Shown here: one piece after another, positions 11,290-22,225 of the stretch
Layout: each line of letters opens with the position of its first letter
Numbering within the stretch: position 1 is the first letter of the stretch
DNA from: Dipteris shenzhenensis
Lineage: Eukaryota > Polypodiophyta > Polypodiopsida > Gleicheniales
Assembly (NCBI GenBank): GCA_047967505.1
Contig: CM106538.1
Strand: one strand, 5' to 3'
DNA: 64,000 nucleotides
Notes under the pieces: model-generated
What the model was told of the DNA's origin: nothing
What the model saw: the letters and a program-made list of their open reading frames with translations, nothing else
The model's database searches: none
Program-made: the position numbers and the translations under genes

Positions 11290-12495
11290 GTTAGCAGCAA
11301 GTCTATTCAAGTGACTGACTCTGGTGGCAAGGTGGTTCCTTCTCAACTTCTGCCAGTGAGCAATGTAACAAAACAACTGCGAAGCTACTATGTGCAGGCA
11401 TATCTGGGGGTATCACCAGGACAAGCACCACTTTATTGGCTTGTGTTTCCAGCCATGGTTCCTGCCTTTGGCTACAATTCTTATGTTGTATCAGCTTCAG
11501 ACGGACCAGGTTTGTTTCCAATTCAGTACCGTGAAAAGATAAAAATGGTATAGGGTCATATACATTTTCATCTTTTTAAAAACCTTACGAAAAGGAGCGT
11601 CTTGTGTACAAAAGTTCTGATAGCCCATCATTTCAATTTTTCCCATGATAAATGAATCCTATTTTATTTTTCTCGCTTTCCTGTTAAGGGTAACAGAGCC
11701 ATCTTCTGTTGTTATGTTATGTAAGACCGTTTGCTTATCTGAGCCCCAACAAATACTACTGTCAGTTCAAAAGATTACAGAAGCTTCTTAGGACAGTATC
11801 ATTTCATGAAAGCTTGCGATGCAAGCACTTAATAATTATTTTCTGTATTTTTTTACTGTAATCAGGTTCAACAACACTCTCAGTTGTTGAAGACGTTTCA
11901 AAGAATCATATGATCACTACTGTCTCTGACAGTTTACAGCTGGTATTCTCTGGTGAAACTGGCGTTTTGACTAAAATGATGAACATCCAAACTGGAGTAA
12001 GTGACAGATATACTAATGCATCTTAAGAAGAGCATTGCCTCTGTTCTGTTTAAATGATTCATATCATTTTCTTGCTACCTAAACTCAGGCTAATCTCAGT
12101 CTGCAATCGTCATACCTTTTCTATGGAGCAAATAATGGCACAGATGGACAGGTACATGAGAATGAGTTTTTCAATGGGTTCTTGAAACCACTCACTCCAT
12201 TAAGGTACTGACTCCTCTATTTATCTTCTCGAAGGGTACTGATGGGGCCTATCTATTTCGTCCAAATCCTGGCTCTCCAACCTCAGTGAATAGCTCTGTG
12301 AGTTTGAATCATGCCTTGTACAAGCTTCAATGTAAGCTGCTTCAGAAGCTTTGGATGTGTTGTTTGATTTGTTAGCCAAATCAACTCAATGCAACTAATG
12401 TTTTGTTAAAAATTGATCAAAAGGTACCCATTACTGTTATTAAAGGTGCTTTAGTACAGGAAGTTTGGCAAGAGTTCAGCCCCTGGATCCACCAG
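11290..12495 (+). CDS. GH38 alpha-mannosidase, C-terminal domain, five consecutive exons
   Basis: Lysosomal/vacuolar class II alpha-mannosidases remove terminal alpha-mannose from N-glycans. Five exons join in frame with GT-AG junctions: 11290-11509 (phase 1 at its end), 11866-11996, 12089-12151, 12235-12297, 12376-12495; introns are 356, 92, 83 and 78 bp. The product reads VSSKSIQVTDSGGKVVPSQL... LRSYYVQAYLGVSP... PAFGYNSYVVS in exon 1, FSGETGVLTKM in exon 2, YLFYGANNGTDGQ in exon 3, GAYLFRPNPG in exon 4 and ALVQEVWQEFSPWIHQ in exon 5. These match, in order, the beta-sandwich part after the catalytic domain; the catalytic aspartates are encoded upstream of the window. No stop interrupts the 199 codons. 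The next exon is 48 kb downstream. Confidence 0.92.
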
Positions 12496-14515
12496 GTATG
12501 AAGGTCTCCATCTCTACAGAAAGTGAAAGTTGAGTTGCTGTTTGATAATGCTCTTATGAATATGTTTGATGAAATGCCCCCTTTGATCTGTAAGAGCAGG
12601 TAGTTCTGTCTGTGAAGTTCCATCTTTATATGTGCAGCTATAAACCTGTAATAGCTCTTCCCTTATTCCAAGATTGTCAAGCTGTTCCAGGCCAGTTCAA
12701 CTCCATACACCAAAAATCAGTTTCAGGTTTATGGGGGTACAGCAGCAGCGTTCTGCAAAAGTACTGGCCAAAACAGAGAGGCACAAGAATGCCATCGAAT
12801 TTTCAATCTCCTAACTGAATAGCCCCGAATGAGGATGAGAACAGCGTTCTACATACGTTCCTGAGGGATGTGCTGTTGTGACTGTTGATATAAGAATGGT
12901 GCCATCCATGGTTGGCAGGCTCCAATGTAGCAACTTTGGCCAGGTTGCCAAAGCTTATCCCCATTTCTTCATTTGTCCCATAAGGGAGGGGATAGAGAAT
13001 GCCTTGAGCATCATCTGGCCTGTCAGACTTGCAAAATAGGCTATTGTGGGTAAAAATGATGCAGTTCTTGGGTCCTATAGGCTAGTGTTTGATGCCCTCT
13101 CCCATGGATATGTCCCCTGACTATCCTCTTCTTACACGCTCGACCCAAGTCCCCCTTGCCTATGCAGTCCTACCTAGTGTTCCAAGCTAGGAACCCAACC
13201 TTTGTGCCTCCACTCCCAGAGGTTATGGCTTGTCCCTCCCTCCACCCATTTCTGCCATCACCATGGCACCTCCTCCAAGCCATCTTCTCCTCTCCCTCTT
13301 TATGCTCCCACTACTCAGCCACCAAAGATTACTCCTCTTGCGTTTTTGCTACCTCCTCCCTTGTTTGTTCCCGCTAGCACGTAACTGTCCCCCCCATCAT
13401 GACCCCTAGCTCCCTCTGACTCGTCAGATTGGTCTTTACTTTCTCCGTCTTGGGCTTTAAAACCTGCAGATCCTTGCCTTTGGACATAGGATGATATCTT
13501 AATCTAGGATATCCTTTCCTTCAATATTTATTGTGCTTGGCTCCTTGGAACTACTTGATGGTTTCCCCCTACCTACCATAATCTGGTGGAAGTAACAATT
13601 ATCATGCTTCATGTGGGTAAGAGAGGTTTGGACATTGCGGTGCCACATTGTATCCGTAGCTTTCTTCCAGAGAGACAGACATAATTGGTCTCTTTGGGAT
13701 ATTTCATTATGTCATGAACCATGTCAACCATTGTCTTGTACAAGAAGTCTAGCCAGTTGATCACTCTGATGAGGATGCCTTCAGTCCCAAGTTGGGGTAA
13801 TATTCTACCTAATATATGGGTGGATGAGATTTCACCAATTCATGGGTGGGTCAAGGCTTAGTCATCTTGTGGATTGGATCATCTGCTTCTTGCAGCCTTG
13901 GACTTTTGAGAACAGGCTGCTCCTATGGATGGCTCCATGTCCTTCCATTGCTGAACCCCACATGGGGTCCCTTGAGCTTCTTTCAGAATTCAGAAGGTCA
14001 ATGCCTCCTTAGTAACCCTGAGCTCTCAATGAGTGCCCCTTTTCTCTCATGAGTTGGGCAGTTCCATCAAGAGTCGCAAGTCTATCATGGTTCTACTGTT
14101 GATATTTGGATGCTTCAAGAGCATATGTTGTTCCCACCGAGTCATGGTAGTGAGCCTCCATGTGTCCCTTGAGATCTTTGACCAAGGCAAGTTGTTATTG
14201 GTTGAGCTATTTGGATTGGGATTCAGGTTAAAGATTGTTATAGGGGATCTGGAATGCCATTCATTTTGTACAAGGATGACATGAAGTCTTGTACATGGTG
14301 ACTAGAAGAGACCATTTTAAGGGACGAAGAGACTGTGTCCAAGGGATGACACATGACTTGTGGTACAATGATGACTTCAGATGACTAGACAGCTTCAGTG
14401 ATGACCTCTTGTACACACTAGTGACTACGTAACTTCTTGACCTATAACACGACATTTAGAGGTGATGACTGACAAGCTTGCTCACATTTGAGGTGATTTG
14501 GCTCCAAGACCACTT
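12496..14515 (+). other. Intron sequence without recognisable elements
   Basis: No domain could be assigned on either strand. Frames at 13156-13384 are pyrimidine-rich and proline/serine-rich, with no family. Likely old, eroded repeats or original intron sequence. Confidence 0.4.
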
Positions 14516-14714
14516 GTTCGAGCCACCATCTGAACAGATATACAATGATATGGTTTTGTAGGATAGACTAGGACTATTCTATTTTGTGTGTGAGTACTTA
14601 CTATATATACCAAGTACTTGTACTTCATTCAATTGAAAATTTCAGTTGGAGTTTCACTTGTGTTCACTTCTTGTTCTCTTGTGTTCACAATCCATCTCCA
14701 TTCTTATTCCTACA
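14516..14714 (+). repeat. Left LTR of copia element C1 (approximate start)
   Basis: Ends ...ttcctaca at 14714, two bases before a primer-binding site. Contains a TATA-like ctatatata at about 14601-14609. The start is uncertain (a TG near 14516 is taken); no partner LTR remains in the window. Confidence 0.5.
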
Positions 14715-14716
14715 TG

Positions 14717-14728
14717 TGGTATTAGAGC
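14717..14728 (+). promoter_or_regulatory. Primer-binding site of C1, one mismatch
   Basis: Reads TGGTATTAGAGC. It differs at one base (C to T) from the TGGTATCAGAGC of C2, C3, C4 and G1, consistent with an aged insertion. Confidence 0.75.
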
Positions 14729-15559
14729 TAGTTGATCCAGCCCACCTGCTTTCCGCTCTCCCGCGTGCTCCCGTCGCACTTCTGTCATGGAGAAGAAGGT
14801 TCTGTTGCTGGGTGACTACTCTTCAGCTCACCCACATCTTTTGAAAGCTCCCTTGAGCTCATTCAGCTGCTCCTTGCCCTTTCAGCCCACCAACAGCATC
14901 CGTACATCCGTACAATTCGCACAACTATACAAAATCCGTACAATCCGCACAATTGTACAGCCTGCCATCAACATCCGTACAATCGTACAAAATCCGTACA
15001 GTGTGTACGGCTGCTACTTGCCTGTCGTCGTACAATCGTGCACAGCCAGCTCCCTGCTCCTATACCAGCTCATTGCCTCTGCAGCCCAGACCTGCGTACC
15101 TGCCTCGGCTTATTGCCTCTTCTTGCAAATTGTATTGCATAGGTGTCTTGCAGATTGCATTGCACAGGTCTTGTGTATTTTGAAGCCAAGTGTTTGCCGG
15201 AGGTTTATGCACATTTTGGATTTCTATTGAGCAAAAAACTGCTACTATCGCATTGTTAGCCAGTGTTTGGCTGAGATTCAAGCTAATTTTGGGACAGAAG
15301 TACATTGCAATTCGAGCCAATGTTTGGCATTGTATTTTGAGCTAGTGTTTGGCCGTGATTGAGGACTATTTTTGGGGCAGAAATACATTGCTTTATTGCA
15401 TTTTTTATCCTGGAAGGGATTGTGTTTTGGGCAGATTCTCTGCTATTTCAGAGCAGCCACTGTCAGTGTATGCCATTGCAGTGATTGCGTAGCAATTAGT
15501 TGCCTTTCAGCTGCACTTTATTTGCAGGTACATTTTCCCTCATTCTTGAGCTTGCAATC
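14729..15559 (+). other. Untranslated leader of C1 with GTAC cluster
   Basis: Between PBS and gag. About nine GTAC tetramers occur in 14900-15035, mostly within CCGTACAA or TCGTACAA. Further on a TGTTTGGC-like phrase recurs at 15187, 15265, 15322 and 15346. No ORF is supported. Compare the stronger arrays in the C3 and C4 leaders. Confidence 0.65.
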
Positions 15560-16746
15560 ATGTCTCTCAATGAGAAATTTGGTACCATGACTGAGGCAAA
15601 TAAGTTGGATGGACCCAACTATGCTTTGTGGTAATTTATGCTCAATAATATTTTGGTTGGCAAAGGCTTATGGGACATCATGAATGGTGATGAGACAAGA
15701 CCCTATAGATCTAGCACGAGTGCATCTTCCACTACCACTCAGGCTTCTACTACCACTAGCATGGAGGATTAGAAGAGGTTTGATCACAGGCAATGGAGGC
15801 CAGTATATAAACTGATACTATACACACACTGATGGCCCTCTGGGCAAGCATGCAGGGATCCTCCAGAGCAGCTACAGCCAGGAGAGATACGTTTTTCAGA
15901 GTTTGGAGAGGATCTCCTTTCTTCTCTGAGACTATTCTAGGGTTGAGGTGGCATTTTCAGCCTCCACCTTGGATTTTTGTCAGCTCTTTCTTAGCTGTTT
16001 TTTTCTTCATGCATGTCATGATGTACTCCCGCATTTGAGCTTGCTCTTGCGGCTTTCATTTATACTTAATGAAGTCATCTTTTTTGAAAAAAGAAGAGGA
16101 GGTTTGATCGCAGGGATGCCCAAGCTTTGTCTTTGATTGCATTATCAGTGAAGACGCACATTAAGTAAACCATTAAGTCGTGCAAGCATGCAAAAAATAC
16201 TTGGGACAAGTTGAAAAGTCTGCGGAATGTCAAGAATGAAGCAAGAAACATTGCTTTGAACAATAAGCTCAATGACGTGTCCATGCGGGAAGTTCAAACT
16301 GTTTCAGAGCACGTTGCTAAGATTACTGACATTCGAGATGAGCTCGCAGCCATTGATGAGGACATAGAAGACAAGAAATTGGTCTCTATCACCCTCAACA
16401 GCCTGGCTCCATCATATGGCACATTTGTCACCTCCTTGACCATCATGCTTAGGGCTGCTCCTCTCTCGTTTGATGAGTTAGTTAACTTGCTATTACAGGA
16501 AGAAACGAGGACTTCCAATGCTGCTGGTTCCTTTAGTCAGGGTGAGCAAGCAATTGCCACACATGGAAAGGGTAGATTTCAGCCTACAGGAGGTCATTTT
16601 AAAAAAAAAACCAGCCATGCCTATCAGCCCAAGAAGGATGGAAATGCAAGCACAAATGCAGGGAATGCAAACAAAGGTGCAAAGGTGAAGAAAGGCAGAT
16701 GCAATTATTGCAAGAAGCCTGGTCATAACATTGCAAAGTGCAAGTA
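15560..16746 (+). pseudogene. copia gag of C1, interrupted by a LINE
   Basis: Starts MSLNEKFGTMTEANKLDG, then YALW (followed by TAA), GLWDIMNGDETRP. After the LINE it resumes at RFDRRDAQALSLIALSVK and continues through the UBN2-type gag core (HVAKITDIRDELAAIDED, LNSLAPSYGTFVTSL, FDELVNLLLQEE) to zinc knuckle CNYCKKPGHNIAKC (CX2CX4HX4C, about 16700-16741). TAG at 15770-15772 and other stops disable it. Capsid protein and RNA-binding part of the element. Confidence 0.87.
15791..16099 (+). mobile_element. 5'-truncated L1-like LINE 3' end inside C1 gag
   Basis: About 309 bp, flanked by aggtttgatcacagg (15776-15790) and aggtttgatcgcagg (16100-16114), a 15-bp target-site duplication with one change. 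Contains the last LINE codons (MALWASMQGSSRAATARR), the family 3' UTR and an A-rich end (tttgaaaaaagaag). Confidence 0.9.
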
Positions 16747-17516
16747 ATGGATTGCCAATGAGAAAAAGAGGCAATGCACAAGCACTAATTATGTTGCACC
16801 AGCTGAGAATGCAAATGCTCCACCATCTCATGCAAATAGAGGGAAATGATTTTGTATTTACTGCATTTCAGGACAGATTTGGTGCCAGGGGGGATTCAGT
16901 TGCATATGGTGCTTCTCATGCTTCATTTGGTGATTGTGCTTCTCATGCTTCATTTGGTGATTCTTCATTTGCTGCCAGTATCTAGATAGTGGTGCATCGA
17001 AGCACATGACTCACAGGAAAGAGTGGTTTGAAGAAATCAAACCTGTTCATGGCAGACAGGTTACTTGTGCGAATGATGCATCTCAGGGCATCATAGGAGT
17101 GGGAGATGTTCCCATCCTTCTGGATTCAGGAAAGAAAAAGCATATCCGTGATGTCTAACTTGAGGAAAAATCTCATTTCAGTTCCATCCATTGCCCATGA
17201 TCAGCACATGCTTGTGGAATTTCAGAAACGACCCAAAGAAAGGGTATGAGATTGTGGCTACAGGCACTTATGAGGCCAACATGGGTTCTTACAAGCTTGA
17301 TGCTCAGCCCTATAATGAACATGCTTTGGCTGTCTCATATGCCCCTGGTGATTTATGGCATGCCAGATTTGGTCATCCGCATCACAGAGCTTTGGCATAC
17401 ATGCATAATCATAATGTGGTTGAAGGTTTGCCAAAATTACAGCAGCCCGCTCAAGAGGTGTGTGAAGGGTGTGGACTTGGAAAGCCGCATCGCCTACCTT
17501 TCAAAAAGGATGGCCC
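16747..17516 (+). pseudogene. copia protease and GAG-pre-integrase remnant of C1
   Basis: The protease active-site block reads DSGASKHMTHRKEWFEEIKP near 16990; VTCANDASQGIIGVGDV follows. The pre-integrase region reads DLWHARFGHPHHRALAYMH...CEGCGLGKPHR at about 17350-17490. Frame changes and stops intervene. Interrupted at 17516 by the large LINE and resumed at 27231. Confidence 0.85.
16911..16964 (+). repeat. 27-bp tandem duplication in C1 after the gag zinc knuckle
   Basis: Two adjacent 27-bp units beginning gcttctcatgcttcatttgg give the peptide ASHASFGDC repeated. A small replication-slippage event in the element. Confidence 0.8.
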
Positions 17517-17739
17517 GAAAAACCAAAAATTGGCTGCTGCTGCTCCCCGCTCCTCCTCTCCCCCCCTCCTCTCTCCTCCCCTCCCTCTCTCCTCTTGGCT
17601 CCTCCCCCTCCCTGCTGTCCCCTTTCCTTCTCTCCCTCCCCCTTGCTGCCCTCCCTCTCCCCCCTTTCAGCTCCCCCCTTCTTCAACATCCCTCCTCCTT
17701 CAACCTACCCCCTTCTTCTGACTTGCCCGTTACCTATGG

Positions 17740-20700
17740 CTCCGATTCCGACGCCCCTCCACACGCGACCTCTTTATTGCAGTTTGCTACTTTCCTCTTG
17801 AGACGTCACATTTCGCACGGATGCTTTGTGAGGATACGGGGGTATCCCCCTATCTAGATCTCTACTCAAACATTGTGGAGTTCTCCAGATGCAGAGAGGT
17901 CTTCCTAGTTGGGGATTTCAACGCAAGGACAGGTGCACATTAGACATCACTCCTGGACTTCCACTCAGATCCGGTCCTATTACCTGAGATGGACACAGAG
18001 GACTCGGGCTTCCCCCGCTCCTCGGCTGACAGTCGCGCTCCCATTACTGGGTATGGGCAGGCTCTTTTGGACCTTGGACGTATACATGATCTGGTCATAT
18101 ACAATGGACTAGACCGGTGGCCTGCCTCCTTTGGTTTCACATGTTTCCCACATGGCGGAGGAGCCAGTGTCGTCGACTACATTCTGGAATCTCCTGCTTT
18201 AGCCCCACATATCACTGACTTCCGCACTGCACCTTTACCCCCAGGAGCCGATCACACTTACCTGTTCTTTCATATCCTTGCGCCCCGAGCCCCTCCCAGC
18301 CACACCCCGCACTACACTACCTATTATGATATACACTTCGATCATAACCTCTCACGTGATTACTCAGCCCACCTAGCCTCCCTCCTCAGACACATAGACA
18401 CCATACCCTCTCTAGATCACTGAGCCACCCTTATCACCCACTCCCTTCACAATGCAGCCCGCCACATCTTTCCTTCCACTACTCGGTCCACCCGCCCTCC
18501 ACCCGCTGGCTCCACCCCTTGCAACAGCTGGTATGATGACGAGTGCAAAGCATTAAGCCGCACACTCCGACTCACGACCCAGCGAAACGCTAGGGCCAAC
18601 CCACGTCTCACCAGGGATTATCGTCGACTAGTCCGTCGCAAGAAGCTAGCCTTCCTGCGCCAGAATGAGGATACGCTACTGAACATTCTGTTTAGTAGCA
18701 ACTTCAAGGATTTCTGGAGGAAATTCCTAGAACGCCGATCCCCCTACCCCCTCACAGACACTTCCCTCTGGCACACCTACGCACGCACACTCTATGATAT
18801 CCCTGATCAGCATCCTCCCGACCTCTCAGCCACCCCCCGTCCCACTTCTTGTATCCTCTTTACAACCCAGGGAGTCACCCACGCAGCGCATAAGCTTCAT
18901 AACGGTCGAGCTAAGGATCATGAGGGCCTATGCACAGAGTTTGTTGCCTATGGCATCAAAACTCTAGCCCCCATCCTGGCAACGCTGTTCAATGAAGCTG
19001 TCTGCCACGAGTTCCCCAGAGCCTGGACCCTGAACACTATCACACCCATCCACAAAGCAGAAGATCCCATGGATCCAGGGAATTACAGGGCCATCATGGT
19101 TGGACATGTTATGTCCAAGATCTATGCATCAGTGTTAGATGGCGAGGTCAGTGCTCGCGCAGAGGTACAGGGGCTCAGGGCATCCGGACAGGCCGGCTTC
19201 AGGGCGAATCACTCGACTTATGATCACATTTTTACACTTAGAGGGATCATTGAGGAGGCCAGACACAGGAGACAGAGAGTATATTGTTGCTTTGTGGATT
19301 TCTGCAAGGCATTCGACACCGTTCCCCGCGCCCGACTCGGTGATTATCTGGGTAGTAGTAGGCTATGACTCGGTGATTATCTGGGCAGTAGTAGCTCTCT
19401 ATGAGCGGGTGACGGGGCAGGTCAGGATTGGCACCAGCTGGACCCCAGAGATCACGAGCACTATTGGAGTCAAACAAGGATGTCCCTTGTCACCGACTCT
19501 ATTTGGCCTCTACATCGATGAGCTCGAGACCACCATCAGGACACTGGGAGGTGCAGGTTGCTCTCTTGCGGAGGCTGTTATCCAGATTCTCCTATACGCA
19601 GACGATGTAGTACTACTATCCTCTTCTGCTACTGGTCTTCAGCGACACTTGAATGGACTTCAGGTCTTCTGTGATACACATGACTTGAAGGTCAACCTTG
19701 GGAAAACCAAGGTGATGATCTTCAACACTTCCAGACCCGCTATGCACCGAGAGCAGTTCCTCTTCGCCGCCGACCCTGTTGAGATAGTTGACTCTTACAC
19801 ATACTTGGGCGTTGTCTTCTTAGGCCCGATCTTCATGATGTGTCCGGCCATGCAGGCCAGGATCAGCCGGGGATACGCCGCTCTTGCCAGGCTAGAGCGA
19901 CAGTGCTACCACTCCCACTTCCAGGACCCGCGGACCAAGTCTCTCCTTTTTTATTCTTTGGTCCGCCCAGCAGGCATATACGGTACCCCTTGGTGGGGAG
20001 TCGACCTTTCAGACACAGAGTGGGCTTGAGTCGAGCGCCTACAGATACTGATGTTTGCTCGGATGATCCGAAGCGAACCATCGGTACCACACCAGATCAT
20101 TCTAGCAGAGTTTGGCGCCTCACCCCTACAGCTTGATGCGGCTTTTCAGGCTATCACCTATCTCCACAGAGTCAGGGATTTCAGCTTCTCCACCGACGGT
20201 CGCCTCCGCCTACCTTGGCTAGTCCTATCCTCCTCTATGGCCTTATCCGTTGATGGGGACCAGTGATGCTAGTATAGTTGTCTTTCCAGTTGGTTCACCC
20301 GACTGGGCCTCGACTTAGACCGGTTGCCTCCTTTTCAGTACAGCCTCGACGCTCCACCATCTCCCCTCTGCCCCACTGACCAGGAGGTCAACCGGCTCAT
20401 TTGAGCGGATGTGCTCTAGCTCCACACCTGGCGGACATGGTTTCTTCACTCCGAGCTTCCTGTGAAGCTCGACTTCTACCGCCGACACTGCCTCCAGATC
20501 TCACAGGAGGGCTTCATCACACCTCCGAGTTACACACAGCTTCATCTAGCACATGCGCTCCGGATCTCCCTCGGTCAGTTTAGGGTCTCGTCACACCGAT
20601 TACGGATCGAGAGCAGACGCGCAGAGGGTATCCCACGAGAGAACCGCCTTTGTCCACTTTGTGACTTGCAGGAGATCGAGTCGGAGGAGCACTTTGCTTT

Positions 20701-20878
20701 CAGATGTCCTATCTATTATGCCATTCGAGGCTGGTACCACTGCCTCTTCCGCGACGGATTCGGCTCCCTCCCACACATGCTGCAGTTCTCGGATCAGCGA
20801 TGCCTAGCCGCTTTCTTACATGAGATGACTCGCCACCGAGATACCTCTCTCCGAGCACGGCGACACGAGCAGCACACA
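17740..20878 (+). pseudogene. ORF2 of N1: endonuclease, reverse transcriptase, CCHC zinc motif
   Basis: Endonuclease blocks: VFLVGDFNARTG (17905), FTCFPHGGGASVVDYIL (18140-18190), ADHTYLFF (18248). Then SWYDDECKALSR (18528), DFWRKFLERRSPYP, and RT blocks TPIHKAEDPMDPGNYRAI (19048), GQAGFRANHSTYDHIF, CCFVDFCKAFDTVPRAR, GVKQGCPLSPTLF (19467), LLYADDVVLLS (19590) and SYTYLGVVF. The C-terminus carries CPLCDLQEIESEEHFAFRC (about 20651-20707). Stops at 18421, 20027, 20264 and 20402 and frame changes, including one next to a 33-bp duplication at 19334, make it inactive. It would encode the nicking and copying enzyme for target-primed reverse transcription. Confidence 0.85.
19334..19394 (+). repeat. 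33-bp tandem duplication in the RT of N1
   Basis: The word gactcggtgattatctggg occurs at 19334 and 19367, each followed by t/c-agtagtag. The period is 33 bp, so it adds 11 codons without itself shifting frame. Confidence 0.9.
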
Positions 20879-20893
20879 TAGCGTAAGGACACC

Positions 20894-20917
20894 CAGCGGC
20901 CTATCACTGACTTCTTC
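20894..20917 (+). other. PCNA-interacting (PIP-box) like motif at the end of N1 ORF2
   Basis: Encodes QRPITDFF, which fits QxxIxxFF. It is in frame with the last ORF2 segment but after an in-frame TAG (20879-20881) that may be a decay mutation. PIP boxes bind the replication clamp PCNA; a PIP box is known in human L1 ORF2p. Confidence 0.45.
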
Positions 20918-20954
20918 CAGTCACAGGATACCTCTTCTCAGTCTAGCCGGAAGA

Positions 20955-21575
20955 GTGTGTTGACTTTCTTGTGGTTGTAAAGTTTAAGTTTAGTCCTCAA
21001 CTCTATCCAAAGTAAAATATATTGGAATTATTATGGAGAACACTATATAATACAATAATTTTATTTATTGGATTTCAAGTTGCACTTATGTATGAGACAA
21101 AATAAACCTTCTAGGATCATGTTACAGTGTCTAGTTTGGATCTTTGACTTTCTTCTGGTTGTAGAGTGCAAGTTTAGTGCTCATCCTTATCCAATGTACC
21201 TTCCATTGAAATTCATTATGGAGAGCACTATATAATACAATAATTTTATAAAACTGGATCATAAATTACAGTCTTTAGTTTTGATCTTTGACTTTCTTAT
21301 GGCTATAAAGTAGAAGGTGAGTGCTTTGCTTCATCCAATGTAGAGCCCATTGAAATTATTAGGGAGATCACTATATAAGACAATAATTTTATAAACTAGA
21401 TTTCAAGTTATGAGACAAAGCACCCGTCTAGATCATGTTATAGTGTTTAGTTTAGAGCTTATGGCTCTAAAGCATACGTTGAGTATTCAATTTTATCAAT
21501 CATGGAGCCGACTAGGGAGAGCACAATATAATAAGATAATTTTATAAATTGGATGTCAAGTAGCATTGTGTGTAA
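20955..21575 (+). repeat. Four imperfect tandem repeats (about 140-185 bp) in the 3' part of N1
   Basis: The core ggaga-cactatataa-acaataattttat recurs at 21035, 21220, 21362 and 21516; a second core, ttgactttcttctggttgta, recurs at about 20960, 21146 and 21288 with a weaker trace near 21450. The first unit overlaps the last ORF2 codons. AT-rich, in contrast with the flanks. Looks like a 3' UTR tandem array of the element rather than a separate insertion. Confidence 0.75.
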
Positions 21576-22090
21576 GACGCGGACGTGAGCGAGAGCCAGA
21601 GCCACGATAGCTGCGCCAGTGGACAGACTCACATCCAGGTCCATGACATCTTGTCTCTGCTCTCTGCCCGCGCCACCGGGGTTACCGTTGGCCTCATCCA
21701 TAGGGCCACCGGCCGCCCCCGACGACCGAGCTCGACTAGGCCGCGTGACGTCAGAGGCCAATCATCTATCGCAGGATTTTTTCCGACCTCCCATTTGACG
21801 GCCTCTCTATGATTGGTCTCTGACGATCACCACCTGCACATGTACACTGTATCTCCCCCCTCTGCCCCATTTTTGGTGCCCCCCCCTTCTTTTTTGTATC
21901 ATCTGGAGGTAGACACATATTTTTTGTATCAGGACTAGACACACAGTCCTTCATAACCTCTTTTTTGTAGAAACGGTTGGCTGGCCCGTTTTGAGACCGC
22001 CACCATTATGCTCATTGTATCAGTTATCTTTAGTCCCATAGACCTTCACGATCTCCCGAAGACTTTAATAAACTTTCTTTCTTTCTTTCT
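21576..22090 (+). other. GC-rich 3' tail of N1
   Basis: GC-rich sequence resumes after the array. It includes a second QSSIAGFF stretch (21759-21782) in a short frame. Ends with ttaataaac then (cttt)n around 22066-22090, plausibly the 3' terminus with polyadenylation signal. No complete ORF. Confidence 0.5.
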
Positions 22091-22225
22091 CTCTCCTCTC
22101 TCCCTCTTTCCTTCACCCTCTCCCTTCAGGTGTACCCTTGTTTTTTTGGGGGTCTCCTGGGCATCAGGAAAGCGGACAGAGTTTTTTTTGGTGTTTGAGT
22201 CGGCCTTCGCCACCTCGATTGACGA

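Larger units (their letters stand above)
17740..22090 (+). mobile_element. GC-rich non-LTR retrotransposon, not L1 clade (N1), nested in the LINE 5' UTR
   Basis: Distinctly more GC-rich than surroundings, with endonuclease, reverse transcriptase and a C-terminal CCHC zinc motif in one order, then tandem repeats and a (CTTT)n tail after aataaa near 22066-22085. The endonuclease begins internally (CYFP, then FLVGDFNART), so the 5' end is truncated or displaced. The RT box is YADD, unlike the LADD of the host LINE family. Ends are approximate since both flanks are C/T-rich. Clade not resolved; the KAFDTVPR style recalls Jockey/CR1/I-type elements. Confidence 0.8.

Noticed and set aside
13156-13384. 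Two overlapping Pro/Ser-rich frames in the intron
   Set aside because: Pyrimidine-rich sequence open in two frames; no homology recognised.
17540-17720. Proline/serine-rich ORFs
   Set aside because: Produced in several frames by the C/T-rich LINE 5' UTR; no protein family.
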